Source of the DNA: Diplosphaera chodatii
Taxonomy: Eukaryota; Chlorophyta; Trebouxiophyceae; Prasiolales; Stichococcaceae
DNA: 64,000 bases
Reading direction: 5' to 3'
Assembly (NCBI GenBank): GCA_032358165.1
Contig: JAALGY010000023.1
Coordinates: 2,728,001-2,792,000 of the forward strand
Positions 57,043-64,000 of this stretch are shown here, in pieces. The notes beneath the pieces are model-generated. The model did not search any database. It was not told the DNA's origin and saw only the letters and a program-made list of their open reading frames with translations. How positions within the stretch are numbered: position 1 is the stretch's first letter; each line of letters starts with the position of its first letter. The translations under genes and the position numbers were made by a program.

Positions 57043-60000
57043 TCACAGTCCCGACGCATCAAAGCCATCGCGTATGACGGATACCAATGCTTTCACCATA
57101 GCAGCGTCACCCAGTACCTGGGCCAGCACCAGGCAGTCGTGTCGCAAGATGACGTTGCAGCCCTCTGACAGGCTGGTCTGCGTGCGGAATTCTGCGATGA
57201 TGCGCACCTGCAGCATGTGCATGGGTCTCAACGTCACAGCTCAGCAGCGGCTGTCCACCATCTGTTCAAGGCGGAAGCAGAACAGCTGCGCCCGTATGCA
57301 TGCGCAAGAAGCAACTGGTGTTGCAGCTGCAAGCACGCACCAGGCGGTCTCGCAGCGCAGGGATGGCCATGCCGGGCGGTATTTGCTGCACCAGCTGCAG
57401 CGGGTTGACGTGCCCGCCGATGCTATCCAGCAACTGGCCTGTACAACGTCACTGACAGCTTCGTGACAACAGGACAGCAGCAAGCGTCATAGAGGAGGCT
57501 GAAGTGCAGTGCTGTTGCCCTCCCAGCAGCAAAGCGGCAGGTGCCAGTCTTGCCTATTTGGTGGGCATCAAGATGGAGCGCATGCAAGCGCACTGAACAC
57601 AAGAGCACATTGAATGGAGGCGACACTCCATGGGCAACGTGTGCTGCAGGGTGGGGCACCTGTGGACTCTGGGTCCTGCAGCGCCAGCTGGATGAGGTGC
57701 TGCCACAGCTCCTCGTCGTCCGCCTGCGACTGCACGAAGGCGATGGCTGCCGGCACATCCGCCAGCCGCCCGATGATCAGCTGCAGCGCGCGCCCCGCCG
57801 CCCCCATGCGCCCCAGCACATGCACCTGCAATGCTGCAGCGCCCATGAGCAGGAGGTCCGCACATGGGGGTGAGCGTGCCACTGCCTCGGCTGCGGTGCG
57901 CGCCGCGCTGCATGCATGCTTCTAGGGGTGAGTTACAGAATTTCTTAACTACCCCTAATGCTTCCTGCCACAGATGGCCTCGTGGGTCAGTTCGTGCTGC
58001 TTGCAGGTGCTGCCTGCGATTCCTGCTGCCTATGCATGCTGGCATGTATGTCATTAGACTTGCACATGCACATCAGGGCACTGCCATCCTCATGTCAATC
58101 ACCTGCTCGGGAACGAGGCCATATCGCTCGCACACTGCGAGCGCTGGCTCCAGGCTGTAGCTCTGGCTGACAGTCAGGAAGGGCAGCAGCGAATCCGGTT
58201 GGAGCTCCGCATACAGCTGCACCTGCACACAAGCATCATACATCATGCAGACTGTGGCATAACTTCCAAGTCTTCACAGGCAGCAGGGCAACATTGGCCT
58301 GCTGACGACACACAGTAACAATGTGTCGTACAGTGCCTGGCCAGCGACAGCGTCCTTCCCCACACCTGCAGGTCTGCAAACTCGGTGCCTGCAGCAGCAT
58401 CCCGCCGGAACAGGGCATCCAAGTACATGTGCAGCCGCTGCCGCCACTGCGCCACTTCTTTGTCCCGGCCGCCAGCCTCGGCCTCCCTGATGGCTGCCTG
58501 CACAAACAGTCATCAAGTTTCGACCATGCTTCAGCATTGATACAGCTTTGGGCAGGGGCACAGCTTGCTGGTTGCGTGCTGCAACTGCAGGCCGCACTTG
58601 ACTAAACGCTCATGGAGCACAGAAAGGTTGCATGCAGTCCCTGAGCAGGGTGCAACCGTTGAAACCCCTGCGTGCGGGTGCGGAATCCGGAATGCATCCT
58701 GAATGCATCCATTCCAACTAAAAGTTGGCCTGCTTCAATGTGTTTGACCCCAAACCCGGTGGTTTAGTTTTGTGGTCACCTGGATGCTGGTGACCACATT
58801 GTGGAGTGGCACCTCGTCATAGTGCTCAACAAACAGCTGCGTCGCGCCTGCTGCATCAATCTGCAGCAGCTGTACTGCATGCGTGCCAGCCGCCTGGACA
58901 GGATTACAAGACAAATGAATCCTGGACAGCATTCAGCTGAACCACAGGAGGAATGGTTGCTGAAAGCTCATGGTGCTTTCATGTACATACACAGCAGCAC
59001 ACGCTGCACAGGCGCTGCAGGAGCCACATTTTGGTGCTCACCTGGAAGAGACCGTGCTCAACGATGAAGGGCAGAATGTCAGGCCGCCCCAGACGGAGCA
59101 AGATCGCCATTGCTAGGTCAGCACGGCCCTGCGCAGGTGATTTGGGATGGCATGACCAACATCGTAGGAACAGTCGCAGCTCTGTGTCACCGGGGCAAAG
59201 AGCCATTCATCCAGTGGTATGGTCCCGTGGTGCAGCATCAGCATACCTGCAGCGTGTACAGGTGCGCCGCAATGGCCAGGAGCGCAGGCGTGCCGCCTCC
59301 CAGCGACTGCATCCTGCGCGCGTGCATTGTTCAGGTGGTGTTGATGCTATAGCGAGTGTGCATCAGGTCTGAAGCATGCTGCAAGCAGCAAGGGAGCCGC
59401 AGGGGCACACAGAGTGTTGCAGGCACCGGTGCAGGGTGGCCTCAGTGAGCGCAGTGACCGAGTACAGCTGCGGCGGCCAGCGCTTGAGCAGCGGCAGCAG
59501 CTGCTCGTGGTGCGCTGCTGAGAGCAGGAAGGCCGTCAGCACCTGAGCACGGGCAGGGGCTGCGCTCAGCAGTGCAGTGGCCATGGCCGGCCCATCTCAG
59601 CCTGTCGAGGGCAGACCACAGTGACGAGGACACGATGCGGGTCACAGCCATCTGCTGTGACCATGCGAAGCGCTGCGCACACACGAATTACGCTGCACAC
59701 CATCTCGTAGGCCTGCCGCCGGAGCGTCGGCGCCATGATGCCGATCGGGATGTGGGGCGCCAGCACCGGCAGCTGCCGGTGCTGCGCAAAGGTGTACACC
59801 TGCCGCTCCCATGCCGCCGCATCGTCCTGGAATCAGTGAGAGGACTGCCTGGTATAATGACAACCCGGGCATTGCGTGCACACAGCTTTGACGCTGACCG
59901 GTCCGGCCACCACCAGATAGCTTTACGACGGTGGCGATGGTGCACCAGCAGCTCGATCGCTCTGGCAGGATTGTGACAGCACTGGCACTTGGGTAGCTCC

Positions 60001-63000
60001 TCCTGTGCAGGTCATGTGGGTGCAGCACACTGACCTGCAGCAGCTCGGGGCACAGCTCTGCGGCCTCTGCAAACTTGCGCTGAGCCAGGAGAAACTGCAG
60101 GTACTGTTGCGCCACCTGCAATGGATCGCCAGACAGCTGTCTAGGGCATGGGCACTGCAAGGTGTGACCATCTGCCACCTGACAGCATGCAGTAGGGTGA
60201 CTTCTGTAAGCATCTCGGCAGCACGGCACCCTGAGGCACCCTGCTGCTGGCACACTTGGCTGGTTGTTTGCTGAAAATCACCAGGCACGGTGGAGTATCT
60301 GCTGGCGCACCTGCTGCCGGTTGTGCTTGCGCAGGCTGCGATCGGTAGAGGCGATGGTCAGCGCCTCCCTGTAGCGCCGCCGCTGCAGCAGCCACGCCAC
60401 CCGGTCGTCCCCATCCCGCGGCCGCCCCACCACCACGTCCTGGAAAATCATAAACATAACCGTGGCACAGCGCTCGCATGGTGGAAGGCTGAGACGAACT
60501 TTCGTGGTTTTGTTGGCATTCCATATGGTGACAGGTGCAACCCACGTTGTGCTGGACAAACCACCTCTGGATGGTGAGCAGGCACGCGGCAGAGCAGACA
60601 TGGGATGTGAAAGTCTCTTTGCAAAACAAGTGACCAGGCAGAGCAACAACGGACGAGGGTACTGCAGTCCCAGGAGTTAAGCGGGCGCAACGCGAGTGCC
60701 GCACCCGTGGTGTGACGACATAGTACAGCGGCTCATAGCCGTCGGGCCACCACTTGTACTCGGCCTTGCGGGGCGCAGTCAGCCGGCGGTCTGCCCGCAG
60801 CGTGCGGTCCTTCGACAGCGGGTAGTAGCACGCCAGCGATGCTGCAGCGTCAGCACCAGAGCCCCGCTCCAGCCCTGCCACAGGACGGGGGTAGTATTTC
60901 AGACATGAGCCCTGCACATCGCAATATACGCGCAATGGGGCAAGGGATGCACCAGCGCTTGGGTGTTTTGGCTTCCATGCTGCCGCACCTGCGATGGGCA
61001 GCACATCTGATGCCAGCTCGTCGCCCCGCCACGACAGGATCTTCAGCTGCAGCCAACGGTGCAGCTGCTTTGGAGCTGGCAATGCGATGCCTGTTTGCGG
61101 TGCAGATGGCGCCATGCGGAGCTGCAGACAGCCATGATGAGGGCAGGCATACCTCCGGAAAGGCCTCGTCTGTGGCCGCAGATGCAGCATCCGCTGGCTG
61201 TTGGCTGTGCAGCTGCGTCAGCAGCGCCATGTCCTGACCAAACGGTGCGACACCCTGCACACGGCCCGATGTCAATACCTTGTGTGGTCTGACATAGGCT
61301 TGAGTTCTGACAGCCACAACATAGCGCCTGACAAGCATCACCTGAGAGTCTGTATTTGTCCTTCGTCGTGCCAAACATGAAGCAGCACCCTGACCCTGAA
61401 CCCTAAACCCTAGATGCTGGGCTTTAGGGTGATCAAGATACATATATATATACCCAGTGATTAAGAAGAGACACACCAGGATGCAGCCGTCAAGGTCCAG
61501 CTGCACCAGGACCTGCATGACGTACGATTCCACGGAGCTGACAGTGTTGGGATCCTCCAGCAGCATCGCGCGCGCCACCTGCATGCTCCAGGACACACGT
61601 CGGCCTTCGTTCTGCGGCCACTTTGGCGCCCTGCTCAGGTGTTGCACGCTAAGGTGATCTGAGAACCAGGCAACTGAGGAGCACCCCTTCAGCACCATCC
61701 CAACTTGTGGATGCATGCACCACGTACTGTGACGGTGGCACCCCAGCCAACATACAGCAGGCTGTCCGCCTCCCAGTACAGGTGCGGCTTGGCGTGCTGC
61801 AGCTGCGCCGCGCTGGCCGGGCGCTTGATCGTGAAGATCCGCTGGTGTGCTGCCGTGTCGTACACCTGCACTTACCACCAATCCGAGATGTCCCATAACG
61901 TCAGGGTAACGCAGCTCATCTGCAGTGCAAGCAACGCTGTGCCTAGCCAAGGGTGCCGGCTACGACTGCAGTCTCCCTCGTGCTGAGTAACACACCTTGG
62001 TGCTGACGGCATTGGCCCATGCGATGAGGCTCGCGCTCCAACGCACGCACTGGATGGCGCCCTCCCCCGTGTGCAGCACCGTGTCCTTGATGCCCAGCCA
62101 GCCCTGCAGCGGGCGAGCGCACAGCATGCCGATCCGAGCCAAATGTGATCTTGCCGTGCTTCTGAGTCGCACTCCCTCGAGCAGCGTGCCTGTTTCGCCA
62201 ACAACGACGCGAACAACAACGAGGCGAAACAAGAGAACCAGCGCTCACCCTGGAGTGCAGCACCAGCTCCCCAGAGTCGCCGCCCGTCACAAACTCGCGG
62301 GTCTTGCGCTGCCCGTAGCGCGGGTCCAGAGCGATGGCGCGCACAGGGTACCGGTGCTTGAACGCCGTGGTCTCCTCGCTGTACATGCCGGACACCTACA
62401 TGGCCAATGCGTAGCACATCACCATGAGCACATACTGAACCACTGCATCACATGTGCAGGTGTTCGGACACAGATTGTGTACAGCGTCAGGTCCATCCCC
62501 CGCACCAGGACAGTGCCATCGTCTGCACAGGTGGCCAGGTGGTCTGCTCTGTCGTCAAAGCACATGCCGTGGATCGCCGCCTTGTGCGCTGCGATCTGCT
62601 GCACCTGCGCATCGGGACATAACGGCAGGTCGACAGACATCGACATTCGCCAGGAGTGATCAGCCGTGGGCAGCACAGCAAAACCCTGTGCTTCCTGTGC
62701 ATCCACTGCCCATACAGGACCGTAAGTATGCCCAGTCCTTCACCTGGTTGCCCTCATAGTCCAGAAGGTGCACCGTCCCTGATGATGTGCCTAGCGCAAG
62801 CACCTGCAGCGCGCCATGCTGGATCCTCAGGTCGCTCGACGCCTTCATGCACATTGGATAGCAGATGCCGGATGTGCAGTCAGCCCCAGCCGGGCCCAGC
62901 TTTCGGTAGGAGCTGCCAGCGGCTGTGCAGCACTGGTGCAGCCACCTTGTCTGAGATGGCGAGGCAGGCCGCGCTGGCGGTTGCCAGCAGCGTGGTCAGG

Positions 63001-63413
63001 TCGCAGCCCAGGCGCTGATACTTGAGCCTGGGCTCTTCCTCGGCTGCACTGTCGTCAGGTGCTGGTGCTGCCGTTGGCGGGGCGCCTGATGCGCCATAGC
63101 TGCCATGTCGCTGGTGTGATGCCATTGCCGCGTTGGCATCCGACCTCAGGGCAGAGCCGGCTGCTGGTTCCTGCTTGGGAAAACCCGCCGCCCCGCTGGA
63201 CTGGCCGCTGCTGACACGGTGCTCCGACCCCAGCTGCAATGCACGGGTTTGCGCATCTGGGGCTGCGTCCGCAGGTGCTGCAGGCCACTGGCCATCATTC
63301 TCGTCCTTCGCGGGCGACGGATCATCAGCGGGTTTCGTTTCCCCGCTGTCCGAGTGTGGAGCTGCGCCCTGCTCGTCAGGCCGCGCTGCATCCGGATCCG
63401 CAGGAGACTCCAT
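57043..63413 (-). CDS. VPS41: VPS41, HOPS tethering complex subunit
   Basis: Vacuolar/late-endosome tethering factor of the HOPS complex. The ATG at 63413 (MESPADPDAARPDEQG) begins an acidic, disordered leader of about 130 residues. The WD40-like propeller follows: PRLKYQRLGCDLTTLLATAS, then VLALGTSSGTVHLLDYEGNQ (near 62770), AAHKAAIHGMCFDDRADHLA with TCADDGTVLVRG (near 62560), TTAFKHRYPVRAIALDPRYG with FVTGGDSGELVLHSR (near 62310), and LHTGEGAIQCVRWSASLIAW (near 62050). Next are YVRPHKVLTSGRVQGVAPFG and PDGYEPLYYVVTPR (near 60730). The clathrin-type helical repeats run through GDDRVAWLLQRRRYREALTI, VAQQYLQFLLAQRKFAEAAE, QLPVLAPHIPIGIMAPTLRR, LAMAILLRLGRPDILPFIVE, and ALQLIIGRLADVPAAIAFVQ with DEELWQHLIQLALQDP (near 57710). 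The last exon RIIAEFRTQTSLSEGCNVIL with RHDCLVLAQVLGDAAMVKAL meets a TGA at 57043. A C-terminal RING finger, usual in VPS41, was not found. Confidence 0.88.
61401..61429. repeat. Inverted telomere-type motifs in a VPS41 intron
   Basis: CCCTAAACCCTA (61401-61412) is followed by TTTAGGG (61423-61429) in the opposite orientation, so the two can pair. A short AT microsatellite (CATATATATATA) follows at about 61441. Confidence 0.8.
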
Positions 63414-64000
63414 GCCGCACGGCTGCACCAGTGCGGCGCCAAATGCAGTGCACGTTTCAGACCGGGCCCGGCTACATCACGATCCGCTGAGATCTCTTTA
63501 CAGTGCTGATGGGAGTCTGCATCTTGTGAGAGGATCAGCAACATCCTTCGCATGCATGCCTAGCAAACGACTCCAGCATGTCCATCCGTGCTGCAATGAT
63601 GCCAGTGCAGCGCTGCCTTGGGGCAAACGGGCTAGAAGCATGCAGCTGACGAGAAAACAACCACAGCAGAGGGCCGCTTTCATGTGGCTGGAACCAATCG
63701 TGCACCTGTGAGCACCTCGATCAATGTCACTATTGTCTACATCGGCGGTGGGCCTTGCAAAATCGGCGGGACCAACATCTGCATCCATGCTGCTATTGCT
63801 GCAGCGATGAGCAATCCGTGGAACCATGAGACTCACAGGCAACCTACTCAAACAGCCTGCCGGCGCACTCTGCAGATATAGCCGTTGCATATGCAAGAAA
63901 GTGCACACTTCCTGCACCCACTTCGTAGAGACGGGCGTTCACATACAGTTGAGCACAATTGTGGCTATGCAAGGAAGCCCACAAACTCGACCATGTGTGT
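63414..64000. other. Region upstream of VPS41 to the window end
   Basis: About 590 bp with no supportable coding exon on either strand. It should contain the VPS41 promoter. The downstream neighbour lies outside the window. Confidence 0.45.

Noticed and set aside
1..64000. CRISPR arrays, insertion sequences, prophage or operon structure
   Set aside because: No direct-repeat arrays, transposase or integrase motifs, or Shine-Dalgarno-spaced gene runs were seen. The intron-rich genes are eukaryotic.

Overview
This window reads as nuclear DNA of a green alga, most likely a chlorophyte related to the Trebouxiophyceae. No nucleotide composition was computed, and the lineage call is inference. Almost every gene is cut into short exons by compact GT-AG introns, most ending in TGCAG. 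Several products are plastid-type or plant-type: a LPA3-like DUF1995 protein, an organelle-targeted MsrA, a CLC-e/f-like anion channel and a plastid-like ACT-domain protein. Plant-type telomere motifs (CCCTAAA) also occur inside introns. There are no bacterial operons, rRNA or tRNA genes, CRISPR arrays or transposons that I can support. Gene models were assembled by hand from conserved protein blocks and splice signals, so gene outer limits are firmer than many internal exon borders.

Layout, left to right: COQ6 ubiquinone hydroxylase (109-3216, minus) diverges from the ciliary transition-zone gene B9D2 (3707-4947, plus). A long kinesin-4 gene (5367-13543, minus) diverges from a WRN-like RecQ helicase (13988-21250, plus). 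A small secreted cysteine-rich protein (21765-22801, minus) has a perfect 17-bp inverted repeat upstream. An ACT-domain protein (23301-25134, minus) is followed by a BRM/SWI2-type chromatin remodeler (25532-34203, minus). That gene diverges from a tentative 70-residue zinc-knuckle protein (34338-34784, plus). Next come an MBD4-type mismatch DNA glycosylase (35274-39610, minus), a DUF1995/LPA3-like protein (39957-42247, plus), MsrA (42468-43766, minus), a TraB-domain protein (43943-45872, minus) and a CLC channel (46134-50207, plus). The right end holds a small CHCH-like protein (50607-51184, minus), meiotic MND1 (51584-53201, plus), an aldo-keto reductase (53521-56129, minus) and the HOPS subunit VPS41 (57043-63413, minus), with unassigned exons just after it at 56482-57040.

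How they work together: the window is gene-dense with many divergent pairs sharing 130-490 bp promoters. A genome-maintenance theme recurs (RecQ, kinesin-4, SWI2/BRM, MBD4, MND1), but nothing shows that these loci form a functional cluster. B9D2 and MND1 are the most informative about biology, since they imply retained ciliary and meiotic machinery. The least described items are the secreted cysteine-rich protein, the zinc-knuckle microprotein, the zinc-finger/MBD-like N-terminus on the MBD4 glycosylase, and a duplicated splice acceptor in msrA.
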